Source: Conchocele bisecta (lineage: Eukaryota > Mollusca > Bivalvia > Lucinida > Thyasiridae). From it: a stretch of DNA of 64,000 nt. The notes beneath the pieces are model-generated. The model searched no databases. It worked only from the letters and a program-made list of their open reading frames with translations, and was not told the DNA's origin. This document shows positions 35,756-47,960 of the stretch, in pieces. The position numbers were made by a program, and so were the translations under genes. The stretch covers positions 56,741,530-56,805,529 of the forward strand of contig CM055279.1 of the NCBI GenBank assembly GCA_029237695.1. Reading direction: 5' to 3'. Within the stretch, counting starts at the first letter, position 1; the number at the start of each line of letters is the position of its first letter.

Positions 35756-36258
35756 ATGTTAGTTTATCCCCAGGAATAGTTGTGTACTTGGCAACAGTAA
35801 ACAGCGTACCTGGGCACTGTGCGGCGACCACGTGGAGCCGATATCGGTTATCCGGCGTGTTCTCGGAGACTCGTGGAGATATGTTGAGGAGATGACCTTT
35901 TGCATTGTACAGTTTGAGAATATCATTAGGCCCCGCCTCCGCTGCCGATCGGAATGTTTCTGCAAAGTAATTAACACAATTGACTGGCCCAGGTGTATTA
36001 GATGAACAAATAGATAAACAATGAACAAAATGTTGTTGGAGGATTTAATTCATAGTGTATGCCCTCAACATGAAAGTATAATATTTGTCCTAAGCATGAC
36101 GGGTATTTCACGGACGTAATGGCAAATAGTGCAGATCCGGATCAGAACATGCAGATGCACAGGCTTATTGGCACAGACACTAGTACATCTTGTTTACCAT
36201 ATTTAAACTTCTATCCAAAGATTGCATTACACAAGTTACCATCTTTGGACAAACATCA
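35756..36258. other. Intergenic, nothing recognised
   Basis: Unique sequence apart from CAAATAGTGCAGATCCGGAT near 36124, a fragment of a dispersed repeat also glimpsed inside 11926-11997. Confidence 0.45.
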
Positions 36259-36272
36259 ATGGAAAAGCTTAA

Positions 36273-36743
36273 GTGAGTGAGTGAGTGAATAGGGTTTAAC
36301 GTCCGCTTTTCTGACATAGAGGTACAAGCCTCAGGGAGTCTACACGCAGACGGGTCAACGGGGTCGTGTCCCGTATCCACCTGTCCGAGGGGGGTAAATC
36401 CCAACTTCAGAACTCAATATTTACAATCAAAATATATATTCAGTCCTGAAATTAGAACAACCTGATCTGGTGCCAGGCCCTCGCCACACCAGCATCATTT
36501 ATCCAATCCCCTAAAAGTAATAGGATTAGCGCTAATCTTACTTTTATATATGGGGCATAGCCTGACTCAACTCTCACATACAAGAAAGCCAAAAATGTAC
36601 ATGAGGGCCAAATCCGGTATAGTGGGTTCCGGAAAGTATGAACCCAATCGTTAAGCCAGTTTAGTCGCCTTTTACGACAAGCAATGGCTACTGCAGCACT
36701 ATTCTCAGGATCAGTTGATCCCGCCCCGGTGCCTGCACGGGGC
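36273..36743 (-). mobile_element. SINE-like retroelement, copy 1
   Basis: Flanked by ATGGAAAAGCTTAA (36259-36272) and ATGGCAAAGCTTAA (36744-36757), a 14-bp target duplication with one mismatch. A (GTGA)n tail on the left implies transcription on the minus strand. The core contains TTGTCGTAAAAGGCGACTAA (minus strand), which I associate with a conserved molluscan SINE core. Near-identical to 46817-47271. The minus-strand frame 36452-36802 is open in both copies but is explained by recent common origin. Confidence 0.7.
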
Positions 36744-36757
36744 ATGGCAAAGCTTAA

Positions 36758-37196
36758 ATAATGCAATTTTCTGTTTAATAAATAACATAATTGTCTTGCC
36801 ATTTTCGGAGACAGAAATTGGGAATTTTCACATATGTTTTACCAAAATTGGGAAAAGGATAACCGTTACAAAGTGCACTGTTAGGTAACAATTTAAAAAC
36901 CATATTCTGAGAGTGGCACATGACAACTTGAGTGACTAAGAAACTGATCTCCCACTAGGGGAGACATCATATCTGACTGACCAGGTGTTGAGAAATTGGC
37001 CGTGGCCTGCTATAAACACATCAGTTTGCCTTTCATGTTGACGTATGTGCTCCCACAGGAGGCCTGCCATATTGAATTATCATTAACACATTTCATGATG
37101 GAGATTCACCATTCACGCGGTAGGGCGGATTTTTTTAATATATTTTCTTTTGTTCGAGATGTTTGTTTCTTATTTTTTCAAATCGCAAGATGCATA
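36758..37196. other. Intergenic, nothing recognised
   Basis: No gene or repeat structure identified. Confidence 0.45.
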
Positions 37197-38340
37197 CAGT
37201 GAAATCGCGATGGCTCGAAATGCGATGGCTCGAAATGTCGGGCTCGCTCGAAATGGCGTCGCGGTCCCGATAATTTTCCCTATATGTTTAATGTATTTTA
37301 CATGCGATGGCTCGAAATGCGATGGCTCGAAAAGTGCGATGGCTCGAAACAATTGTCAAGTCCAGCGGCACATTTCTCGCTATTTTGCTATACGATGACT
37401 CGAAATTGATGTCGAAGTTTGTGTTTGGCTAATTTTCACACCTCCGCATCAGACTTATTACGAACAAAGGCCGAGCCGCGCTCTACCTGTCTGTGAAATG
37501 TGATTTCTTTTCAAGTGCAGTTAATTGCCTAAAGTGGTGCAATTTGATCGTTAACGTTGTTGATGGCGATCATTAATTAAATAATTGTACACTTTCGTGG
37601 AGAATGACCAGGGAGCAGTGACAATAATTAACTAATGTGATTTTACCAGTGATTGTGTGATAAGGATAAATATCATTCACCTACATTCACCTACATCGAT
37701 ATTAAAAGCTTATAAAATGTCAGACGCATTTTGATACCTGCTGTGTCATTTTAATAATAATGAATTCTATAGTACATTATTTGTGAAATAAAAGTTATTG
37801 TATTCTTAATTTGTTGTTGTTGTTTTGTGTCCCATAACAGCTCAATGGCATACGGCGATTTATTAAATATTCTCGGTTTCGTCCACTCGGAGTATTTAAT
37901 AGAGTCTGTCGTAAGTCATTGGTCGTTTTTCGTTTTAACTCTGTGTTATTCGAGAGGCTACCAGGAGTTACAACGAAAACGCCCATTGAAAAGACCACTG
38001 TTTCGAGTGACGTCACAACCACCTGCTACATTAATTATGTGCGCTGCTATTTATAGTGAATAGTGGACCATTTCTCCTTTTCGACTTTGATAATTGAAAT
38101 AAAGACAGTTTTGTAAATACATGCAGTTTATTTAATTTCGCATGCTAACTAATCTGCGAATAAATATTATAATCATCGAAAACATGGATACATTCTATTG
38201 TACTTTGTTTATTTCCTAAATCCGACGGGTACAGTAGTCGGCAAATATAACAAAATCGAAAGATGCGATGGCTCGAAAGATGCGATCACTCAAACAAAAT
38301 GTTCGGTCCCGTGGCAGTTCGAGCCATTGCGATTTCACTG
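37197..38340. mobile_element. Pogo/mariner-like non-autonomous element, 1.14 kb
   Basis: Left TIR CAGTGAAATCGCGATGGCTC (37197-37216) and inverted right TIR GAGCCATTGCGATTTCACTG (38321-38340), with TA on both sides (37195-37196, 38341-38342). The motif GCGATGGCTCGAAA is repeated several times inside the left end (to about 37350) and again before the right end, like multiple transposase sites. Interior frames (37795-38063) show no DDE domain. Confidence 0.75.
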
Positions 38341-39194
38341 TATATGTTCTATAAAGAAAATTAATTTTCGTCAAACATGATTGGATTTAACATATTTTTG
38401 CCTGGTAGTATTTTTTATTGATCATGAGGCAAATTTACAGTACAATTGTGTTTCTCCATGACGATAAAATGCTCGACGTGCAGACAGATTTTTCTGATGA
38501 GGCGATATTTGAGAACCAAAGTACTTTTTATCTGGCCTAAGTATTAATTTATTATTATATGTTATCTCCCTTGAGATAGCATATTATGTAATGCAAATTT
38601 CTATGGGGGCAGCCATTGATCGTGCTACGCCTAAACGGCGAATACGACCAAGAAAATAGTTTCCTGTGCCAACTTATCCTATGGCGTTTTGGTCCGACTT
38701 CCTTTGTATCTAAATCTCTACATACACTATTCTCTATAGTTTTCAATTTTCTGCTCAGTTTATCAGTTAAATTCTGGAAGATACTAATCTAGACATTTCG
38801 TGCCTATGAATACAGCAGCTATTATCTTTAGGTCTCACGGGACAGTACGGGAGAGCTAGCAGTAAAAGGGGGTGGACAATTTTCTATATATTTCACTACT
38901 GAGCCTGCAAGTTACACCAGTGTGTTTTACAAAGTTAACTTACCCCACACACCACAATGTATGTCTAGGGATGGTACTTTGTTTTGCATACGACCCACTG
39001 ATCGCCTGAGGTCAAAGTCACTGAGGACTTATATTCACCTTCTTTGTGGCAAATGCGTTTTTATACGATCGTTCACGAGCGTCAAGCGATGTCAAAACGA
39101 CGTTACAGTATATACCGTTACACATATCACCAACATGTACAACATTTTACAAGTTGACACAATCGAACTAGAAACATGTTTGGCATTGAATAAT
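38341..39194. other. Intergenic, nothing recognised
   Basis: No supported gene. The frame 38922-39221 has no recognised motif. Confidence 0.45.
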
Positions 39195-39600
39195 GTTGTT
39201 TGTTTGTTTATTGGTGTTTAACGGCCTATTAACAGCTAAGGTCATGGAAGGCCGGGAAAACAGGTCCAAACCCGTTTTAACCTGCTGCATTGGGGGGAAA
39301 ATCCCAAAATCAGAACGGAATATTTACATAGAGAAAAAATATATTCAGCCCTGAAAGTAGAATAACCTGACCTGGTGCTAGGTCCATACCACACCAAAGT
39401 CACTTGGCCCATTCCCCTACAATAGGATTACGAATAATCATACTCACATAAGGGGTATAACCAGATTCAACTGTCACATACAAGATGCCAAAGACGTATG
39501 TGAGGGCCCAACCAGGTCTCCAGTCGGAATTCCGGTAAGGATGAACCCCGATTGTTAAATTACCCATCGCATTCTCCAACCGGCAAGTTCATATACCAGC
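39195..39600 (-). mobile_element. SINE-like retroelement, diverged relative
   Basis: A (GTTT)n tail at the left and AGGTCATGGAAGGCCGGG, ATTCAGCCCTGAAAGTAGAA and CCTGACCTGGTGCTAGG parallel the elements at 36273 and 46817 at lower identity. Ends are not resolved. Confidence 0.5.
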
Positions 39601-40495
39601 AAGTATAAACGTGCGTGGGTACGCCCGATTCGGTATGCTGATTTCTTCTTTTTGACGTGTTTACTGAGCGTTTTAACAATTTATAATTGTAGATTTACTA
39701 TCCAGGTACGTCATGTCTGTATTGATTAACTGATTGGTTGATTGGGGCTCGGGAGGTAGGGAGGGAATGCCTGCATCGCTTACATGTAATTTCTACCCAT
39801 TTCTACTCCATCGCAGTCTCTCACTCGCCTAGTGGGAGACCACCTTCAAGGGTAACGTGTGGATGCCTACATGGACAAAATGGATATGGTATATGGCGGG
39901 GGGGCGGAAGGGTATAAAATAACAGGACCCTAAGTCAAGAGCTCTTATCCTTGATAATTGCCGAACAGGACTAGAAGAACTATATCAATTGCTAGTACGT
40001 CTTATTTTCACTCACAGTCCATGACACTAATGTCCCCAACATGTTGCCTTGAAATATCATCCCACAGAATGCACAAATGAGACTGATCTGTGGCTACACT
40101 AGTCATAACATCCATGGCTTTATTTTTTGCAGCAGATATTTTTTTCTTAAAATCAGTAAACGCTGCACTATATGTTAATTTTATACCTTAATCATTATAG
40201 TAGTAGGAAATAATTGAGCAATAAACTGAAAATTTGCATCAAGTTAACAAGATCTAAAACTAGTTGTACGGGAAACCGGGCCCAAGCTACATAGGTCTAC
40301 AAATAGGCTGCCGACCATCTGTATGTAAATAAAAAATAAAGCTTCCACAGAGTGTTCACTTGTAAACGGTGGTCGATAACAGTTAACATGCATAGACGGT
40401 TAGCTGTAAAGTATGTCAATAAACATATTTTGACAAAATTACAGAAAATAAACAACACATTTTGATATGTCGTGGCAACAGGAAAATAATAAAAG
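39601..40495. other. Intergenic, nothing recognised
   Basis: No coding or repeat structure recognised. Confidence 0.45.
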
Positions 40496-42020
40496 ACAAG
40501 AGGGCCATGATGGCCCTATATCGCTCACCTGTGCAATGTCACAAAAATCAAGCAAATACTGGTAATGTAAGTTGTCACTACATATACATCAAAATAAGCC
40601 CAGGACAGGCACAAAATGTCAATGCGACAAACTGGAGAAGTCACCAGGGTAGGAGTCGTCTCGCGATATGTACAGATATACCTTACACAACTTTGAGACG
40701 TTTGGAGACCACAACAGGATGCTTCCAGCTTACTTTTTATTGCAATCATTAGATTTTATGCATTATATAACCATATTCCGTAAAAAAGTTGACCCCTATT
40801 TGACCCCCCTGGGCCATGCCCATTTTTGACCCAGAGGTCACCATTTTAACAGCTTTGAAAAAGCATTGTACATTGATCATTCCTGTCAAGTTTCGTCGAA
40901 ATCGGTCTGGTGGTTCGTGAGAAGATTTTTTAAGAATTTATGCTATTTTTAGATGGCGGCCATCTTGGATTACGTAATGACGTCATTTTAACAATTTTGT
41001 CCCCCTACCTAACAAAACTGAAAAGGCTTTACCAATGAACAATAACTTTTGACATGGGGGCCACCATTTGAAGGAATATGAAACATCGTTAACTATCGAT
41101 CATTCATATCAAGCTTCGTCGAAATCGGCCTGGATTTTTTGAGAATTTGACCTACTTTTCAACGGCGGCCATCTTGGATTTCGCGATGACCATCATTTTA
41201 ACACTAGATGGCCGCGGCCTGCATGTCGCGCCTTGTGGCGAGGCATGGACACTAAAAAAAAGATATAGTATAACGAAAAACTTAACCAAAAAACTTAACC
41301 TAAAACTTTAACCAAAAAACTTAACCAAAAAACTTAACCAAAAACTTTAACCAAAAAACTTAAACCAAAAACTTCAAAGTAATTTGACCTTGACATTGGG
41401 CACAGGGGCCGCATGGGAGTAGGGTAGAATGAAAATACAGATGATGATAAACACCCATGTGAAATTTCAAGGTAATGGGCAAAGCAGTTGCAGAGATATA
41501 GTATAACGAAAAACTTTAACCAAAGACTTAACCAAAAACTTAACCAAATGGGCAAAGCAGTTGCAGAGATATAGTATAACGAAAAACTTTAACCAAAAAA
41601 CTTAACCAAAAACTTCATACCTTCGATTTGATATACGACATGACCATATTCGGTCAAAAATAAAATTTGACCCCACGGGCCACGCCCATTTTTGACCCCG
41701 GGGTCACCATTTAACAACTTTGAAAGAGCATTGTACATCGATCATTCCTACCAAGTTTTGTCGAAATCCGGTTGGCGGTTCTTGAGATGAAGATTTTCAA
41801 AGAATTTGTGCTATTTTTAGACGGCGGCCATCTTGGATTACGTAATGACGTCATTTTAACAATTTTGTCCCCCTACCTAAGGACCATGACCATGAAGTTT
41901 GGTGACTATTTGCCCAATGGTTATCGAGGAGAAGACGTTCGAAAATGTTCACGGATGGACGACGGACGGACACATTGCGGTAACAATAGCTCACATGAGC
42001 TTCGCACAGGTGAGCTAAAA
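40496..42020 (+). mobile_element. Helitron-like element, AGGGCC family, complete copy 4
   Basis: ACAAGAG at 40496-40502, the palindrome and CGCTCACCT are followed by the same subfamily lead as 17545. The 3' end is AGGTGAGC at 42008-42015 plus AAAAAG. It contains a truncated GGCCGCGGCC-family element at 41204-41617 and has lost part of the internal unit around it. Confidence 0.6.
41204..41617 (+). mobile_element. Truncated GGCCGCGGCC-family element
   Basis: Begins CTAGATGGCCGCGGCCTGCA, matching 28740, and carries two units with GGGCACAGGGGCCGCATGGG. It stops in AACCAAAAACTTC without ACGT repeat or 3' hairpin. It is inserted in an internal unit of the AGGGCC-family copy. Confidence 0.55.
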
Positions 42021-42387
42021 AGAGTTTGACATTTAACATTGACGTGACTTAGCGTTGCAGATCTACGTATCATGTTTATAAAAACACAGACATTTTGTGA
42101 AAAACCTTATAACGCAATCTGATTATGACTGGAGATGTATGTGATGTACATTTTGGACGGACGCTCCCACGGGCAGACGTACATATGTCATCATGATCAC
42201 TATGTCTCGCTTTCTACGATGAGCTCGACAAGCAATTACTTTAGCATCCGTCTTTCTTCTGGAACTTCTGGAACTTCTGGAACTAATTCACATTAACTAT
42301 ACATTGTACACATAACGTATACATTTCATGTGAACTAACTAATTATTTGTGAGGAAAAAATATGTCATTTTGTCTGCCAGTCTATAC
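42021..42387. repeat. Element fragments and a 9-bp repeat
   Basis: Includes CTATGTCTCGCTTTCTACGA, a scrap of an element 3' end, and three copies of TTCTGGAAC at about 42257-42283. Confidence 0.4.
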
Positions 42388-44447
42388 TCTCATTTTACCA
42401 AATCTGAAAATGATTCACCCAAGGATCTTAACTTACTATGAAGTTTGGCCATCATCGGCCATGTGGTTTCTGAGAAAAAGACGTTCAAAATCTGGAATAA
42501 ATGACCTTTTGGCGGCCATCATGGATGACATAATCATCCGATTCCGACAAATATTGCACCAGAGCAATCGCCTCATCGATACCTTCAATTTGATATATGA
42601 CATTAGCATATTCGGTCAAAAATAAAATTTGACCCCACGGGCCACGCCCATTTTTCACCCTGGGGTAACCATTTTCACAAATTTGAAAGACCATTGTATA
42701 TCAATCATTCCTACCAAGTTTCATCGAAATCCGGCCAACGGTTCATGAGAAGAAGATTTAAGAATTTGTGCTATTTTTAGACGGCGGCCATCTTGGATTA
42801 GCGATGACCTCCATTTTAACAAATCTGAAAAGGCTTCACCCATGGACCATAACTCTTACGTTTGGCTACCATGGGCCAAGCGGTTCATGTGAAGAAGAAT
42901 TTTGAAATCTCTAATAAAAGAACGACCTTTTGACCTTTTGGCGGCCATCTTGGATGACCTAACCATCCGATTTCGACAAAAAATGCACCAGAGCGATCGC
43001 CTCGTTGATACCTTCAATTTGATATATGACATGACCATATTTGTTCAATAATAAAATTTGACCCCAATTTGACCCCACGGGCCACGCCCATTTTTGACCC
43101 CGGGGTCACCATTTTAACACGTTTGAAAGAGCATTGTACATCGATCATTCCTACCAAGTTTTGTTGAAATCCAGCTAGCGGTTCATGAGAAGAAGATTTT
43201 TTAAGAATTTATGCTGTTTTTAGACGGCGGCCATCTTGGATTAGCGATGACCTCCATTTTAACAAATCTGAAAATGCTTCACCCATGGACCATAACTTTT
43301 AAGTTTAGCTACCATGGGCCAAGCGGTTCATGTGAAGAAGAATTTTGAAATCTCTAATAAAAGAACAACCTTTTGACCTTTCGGCGGCCATCTTGGATGG
43401 CCTAACCATCCGATTTCGACAAAAAAATGCACCAGAGTAATCGCCTCGTTGATACTTTCAATTTGATATATGACAAGACCATATTCGGTCAAAAATAAAA
43501 TTTGACCCCAATTTGACAACACGGGCCACGCCCATTTTTGACCCCGGGGTCACCATTTTAACAACTTTGAAAGAGCATTGTACATCGATCATTCCTAGCA
43601 ACTTTCGTCGAAATCCAGCTAACGGTTCATGAGAAGAAGATTTTTTAAGAATTTATGCTGTTTTTAGACGGCGGCCATCTTGGATTAGCGATGACCTCCA
43701 TTTTAACAAATCTGAAAATACTTCACCCATGGACCATAACTTTTAAGTTTGGCTACCATGGGCCAAGCGGTTCATGTGAAGAAGAATTTTGAAATCTCTA
43801 ATAAAAGAACAACCTTTTGACCTTTTGGCGGCCATCTTGGATGGCCTAACCATCCGATTTCTACAAAAAAATGCACCAGAGTGATCGCCTCGTTGATACC
43901 TTCAATTTGATATATGACAAGACCATATTCGGTCAAAAATAAAATTTGACCGCAATTTGACCCCACGGGCCACGCCCATTTTTGACCCCGGGGTCACCAT
44001 TTTAACAACTTTGAAAGAGCATTGTACATCGATCATTCCTAGCAAGTTTCGTCGAAATCCGGCTAGCGGTTCATGAGAAGAAGATTTTTTAAGAATTTAT
44101 GCTATTTTTAGACGGCGGCCATCTTGGAATAGCGATGACCTCCATTTTAACAAATCTGAAAAGGCTTCACCAATGGACCATAACTCTTAAGTTTGGCTAC
44201 CATGGGCCAAGCGGTTCATGTGAAGAAGAATTTTGAAATCTCTAATAAAAGAACGACCTTTTGACCTTTCGGCGGCCATCTTGGATGACCTAACCATCCG
44301 ATTTCGACAAAAAATGCACCAGAGTGATCGCCTTGTTGATACCTTCAATTTGATATATGACAAGTCCATATTCGGTCAAAAATAAAATTTGGTAACACAT
44401 TGCGGTAACAATAGCTCACATGAGCTTCGCTCAAGTGAGCTAAAAAA
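42388..44447 (+). mobile_element. Helitron-like element, AGGGCC family, 5'-truncated
   Basis: Starts inside a unit (CTCATTTTACCAAATCTGAA) and runs through four to five highly similar 445-bp units. It ends in TAGCTCACATGAGCTTCGCT and AAGTGAGC plus AAAAAA (44432-44447), without the GACG microsatellite. Minus-strand frames repeat every unit and are by-products. Confidence 0.6.
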
Positions 44448-45040
44448 GAACAAGAAACGAGGTAAAGCCACAAAACAAAATGGCTAAGTGTTTCAGCGAC
44501 ATTTTGAATGTGACGCATGTCAAGGTCGTGTTAATGGTGGCGCGAGTGTGTGACAAATGTTCAGGTGATGCATGTGTCCAAGTATTGCATGTTGGACTGT
44601 TACAAACTTTTGGACATAACAAAAAGGCTAATTGTTTCAGCGACATTTCGAAGGTGACACTGGTCAAGGTCGGGTTAATGGTGGTGCGAGTGTGTGACAA
44701 ATGTTCAGGTGATTATTCAAGTGCCCAAGTATCGATGCAATTCTTCGCGTACTATTGAAGATATTATATGTTGGAGAAACTCTTACAACTTTTTGACTTA
44801 ACAAGTGTTTCAGCGACATTTCAAAGGTGACAAAGGTCAAGTCGTGTTAATGGTGGCGCGAGTGTGCGACAGGTGATTCAAGTGTCCAAGTAGTGAAGCA
44901 ATCCTTCGCGTGATATGGAAGATATTACATATTGGAGAAACTCTTACAATTTTTTTTGACGTAAATGTACACGGAAGCACGAATCTCAAGAGCAACACAA
45001 TATGCCCCCCCTTTCTATCACATATGGGGCATAACTAGAC
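44448..45040 (+). repeat. 180-bp array (divergent) with TATGCCCC hairpin
   Basis: Begins AACAAGAAACGAGGTAAAGC and carries units with GTCAAGGTCGTGTTAATGG and GGTGGCGCGAGTGTGTGAC. It ends with AAGAGCAACACAATATGCCC...GGGGCATA. Frames on both strands mirror the repeats. Confidence 0.55.
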
Positions 45041-45044
45041 ATAG

Positions 45045-45186
45045 AGAATAGTAGGTTAGTGCCGTGAATGGGAAAAAATATCTGGCAAGGCTCAGCAAAC
45101 GGGATGGGCGAGGCTCTGCCGAGCACATCCCGTTTCCGTGCCGCGCCAGATATTTTTTCCCATTCACGGCACTAACCTACTATTCT
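45045..45186. repeat. Hairpin element with perfect 42-nt arms
   Basis: Arm 1 at 45045-45086 begins AGAATAGTAGGTTAGTGCCG; arm 2 at 45145-45186 is its perfect reverse complement. The 58-base loop contains a second inverted pair, AAACGGGATG and CATCCCGTTT. The perfect arms suggest a young fold-back MITE. Confidence 0.8.
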
Positions 45187-45905
45187 ATTTATCCTGTCAA
45201 CACCTACAAATGGCTGTAAAATGCAAAAATAGTATTGACTGGATATCAAAAATGTTTCACGGCACCGTGTTTCACGGCACATACGCACTGTGTTGACGGG
45301 ATAAAATATGTTTGTAAAACATGTATATGCCCCCATGGCATACTGGACTCTAACTAGAGAGAGAGAGGGTGTAAACAAAATTTTTGCACAAACTTCAAAG
45401 TCATTTGAGAAAGTCTTAAAAACATTTTGACGCAACAAATGGCTATTAAAGAGCTTCAGCACCATTTTGAAGGTCACAAAGGTCAAGGTTATGTCATTGG
45501 TGGTTTACATCACACATGTTCAGATGTGCAAAATTTTAAAGCAATCCTTCAAGTAATATTGTAGATATTATATGATGGAGAAACTCTTACAACATTTTTG
45601 ACGTAAGAAAATGGCTAAGTGTTTCAGCACCATTTCAAAGGTCACACAGATCAAGGTCATGTCACTGGTGGTGCGAGTGTGTCACACATGTTCAGGTGAA
45701 TGAACCGGCCAAATATTAAAGCAATCTTTCAAGTATTATTGAAGATATCACATAATGGAGAAACTCTTACAACCTTTTTTACTTTTCGACGTAAATGTAC
45801 ACGAACGAACGGACGTACAGATGTATAGATGGATGTACGTATGGACATACGAAACCACAAGAGCAACGCAATATGCCCTTGTTGCTATCGCATAGGGATA
45901 TAAGA
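45187..45905 (+). repeat. 180-bp array (divergent), second block
   Basis: Units with TTTCAGCACCATTT, GGTCACAGGTCAAGG-like words and GTGCGAGTGTGTCACACATG. It ends with CGAACGAACGGACGTACAG and ACAAGAGCAACGCAATATGC...GGGATA, the same terminal arrangement as the previous block. The left part (45187-45400) is unclassified. Confidence 0.5.
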
Positions 45906-47960
45906 TATAAAATCAATATATAAAATTAGTGATTATGTACCAATTCAGAAGGTATTATTTTGATGCTTGAATTGAGAAACTCCAGTGAACTTATTAATGT
46001 GTGTAAAAGTTCAAAGTTGTCAAGGTCAAAAGGTCAAGGTCATATTAAGGGCAGCATGGATGTGTGGCATTTGTCCACAAGTATGATGTATTGAAATATT
46101 AAATGGACACTCACAGACATACAGACCAAACACTATAGACTGGGGGAATAATTACCAATTTAGCTGGCAAAATGGCAGAAAAGGTCGCATTCTCCAAATG
46201 GCTGGCTAAATCCCAAAGATCATGACCAACATTTACACAATAACATCCATCCATGAAAGAATGTGCTCTAGATACATTAACGCAAATTTTGATTTGTTAA
46301 GGCGAAAACTAGGCATAAATATTACACATTTGAAGCATATCAATGAGTGGTGACAGAATTTAGAATCATAGAGGAGAACAAGTAATGAGTCAAAGCCACG
46401 AAGGCCGGGTTTTTGTAAAGATTTAAACACAACAACTTGACATTGAAAAAGACTAAAGAATTAAATATGGAAAAGGCAGGTCAAGGTGGATTGAAGCTCA
46501 TATCGTACTGATGTTTCTGATGTACACCATTTAGCAGATGCTGTTGTCCAACTTTGATGGTATAGTACCAATTACAGTGAGTTAGATATGGACTTAAACA
46601 CAAAAACTTAACATTGAAAGTTATTGATGCAGAAAAAGTCATGGTCAAATGAAGGTCATATGTTGTACTGCTGTTTCTGGTGTACACCACTAGCAGATTA
46701 TGTTGTCTAAATTTGGTGGTTGTAGCTGTTACAGTGAGTGACAAATGGAATTACACACAAAAACAACATTGACAAGAAAATGTGGCCACTCGGCACATGA
46801 ATGCCCCCGGCGGCAGTGAGTGTGTGAGTGAATAGGGTTTAACGTCCGCTTTTCTGACATAGAGGTACAAGCCCCAGGGAGTCTACATGCAGACGTGTCC
46901 CGTATCCACCTGTCCGAGGGGGGTAAATCCCAACTTCAGAACTCAATATTTACAATCATAACATATATTCAGTCCTGAAATTAGAACAACCTGATCTGGT
47001 GCCAGGCCCTCGCCACACCAGCATCATTTATCCCATCCCCTAAAAGTAATAGGATTAGCGCTAATCTTACTTTTATATATGGGGCATAGCCTGACTCAAC
47101 TCTCACATACAAGAAAGCCAAAAATGTACATGAGGGCCAAATCCGGTATAGTGGGTTCCGGAAAGTATGAACCCAATCGTTAAGCCAGTTTAGTCGCCTT
47201 TTACGACAAGCAATGGCTACTGCAGCACTATTCTCAGGATCAGTTGATCCCGCCCCGGTGCCTGCACGAGACCCCCGGCGGCAGATTGGAGAAACTGTGG
47301 TAAAGTAAATTAACATAGTATTCATAAGCATAGTTGTGAAGGTCAAACAGTCAAGGTCATATTAAGGGCAGCATGGATGTGTAGCATTTTCCACAAGTAT
47401 AATGTATTCAAATATTAAAGTAATCCATCATGGGATATAGAAGTTATGACAGAATTGAGCACGGATGTGTGACATTTGTCCACAAGTATGATGTATTGAC
47501 ATATTAAATTAATCCATAAAGGAATATAGAATTTTGACAGAATAGAGAAACTTTGGTAAACTTCTAAATATGTGAAAAAGTTAAAAGTTGTGAAGGTCAA
47601 GGTCATATTAAGGGCAGAATGGATGTGTGGCATTTGTCCACACGTATGATGTATTGAAATATTAAAGTAATCAACAAAGGGATATAGAAGTTATGACAGA
47701 AATGAGAATCTCCGGCAATCTTCTTAACGTGTAAAAAAAGTTAAAAGTTGTGAAGGTCAAAAGGTCAAGGTCATATTAAGGGCATTTGTCCAAAAGAATG
47801 CTGTGTTGAAATATTTCAAGGGATATAGAAGTTATGACAGAATTGAGAAATATGGCGAACTTCTTAATGTGTCCTGGATTGATGCACGGATGGATGGACA
47901 CACACACGTACACACAGTCCAAACACTAAATGCCTCCGGAAAATTTGTGATTGTGAAAAA
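45906..47960 (+). repeat. 170-bp tandem array interrupted by a SINE
   Basis: Units contain AAAGGTCAAGGTCATATTAA, GGGCAGCATGGATGTGTGG, ATTTGTCCACAAGTATGATG and GGGATATAGAAGTTATGACAG. They occur at 46020-46110 and repeatedly from 47340 to 47880. Related units with a different middle lie at 46470-46760. The SINE at 46817-47271 is inserted in this stretch. Confidence 0.55.
46817..47271 (-). mobile_element. SINE-like retroelement, copy 2
   Basis: Flanked by the exact 13-bp repeat CCCCCGGCGGCAG at 46804-46816 and 47272-47284. Near-identical to 36273-36743 apart from a short deletion after GCAGACG and scattered substitutions, so both insertions are recent. Confidence 0.75.

Noticed and set aside
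36452..36802. Frame of about 110 residues repeated at 46981-47346
   Set aside because: Both lie in near-identical young SINE copies, so the shared frame needs no coding explanation.
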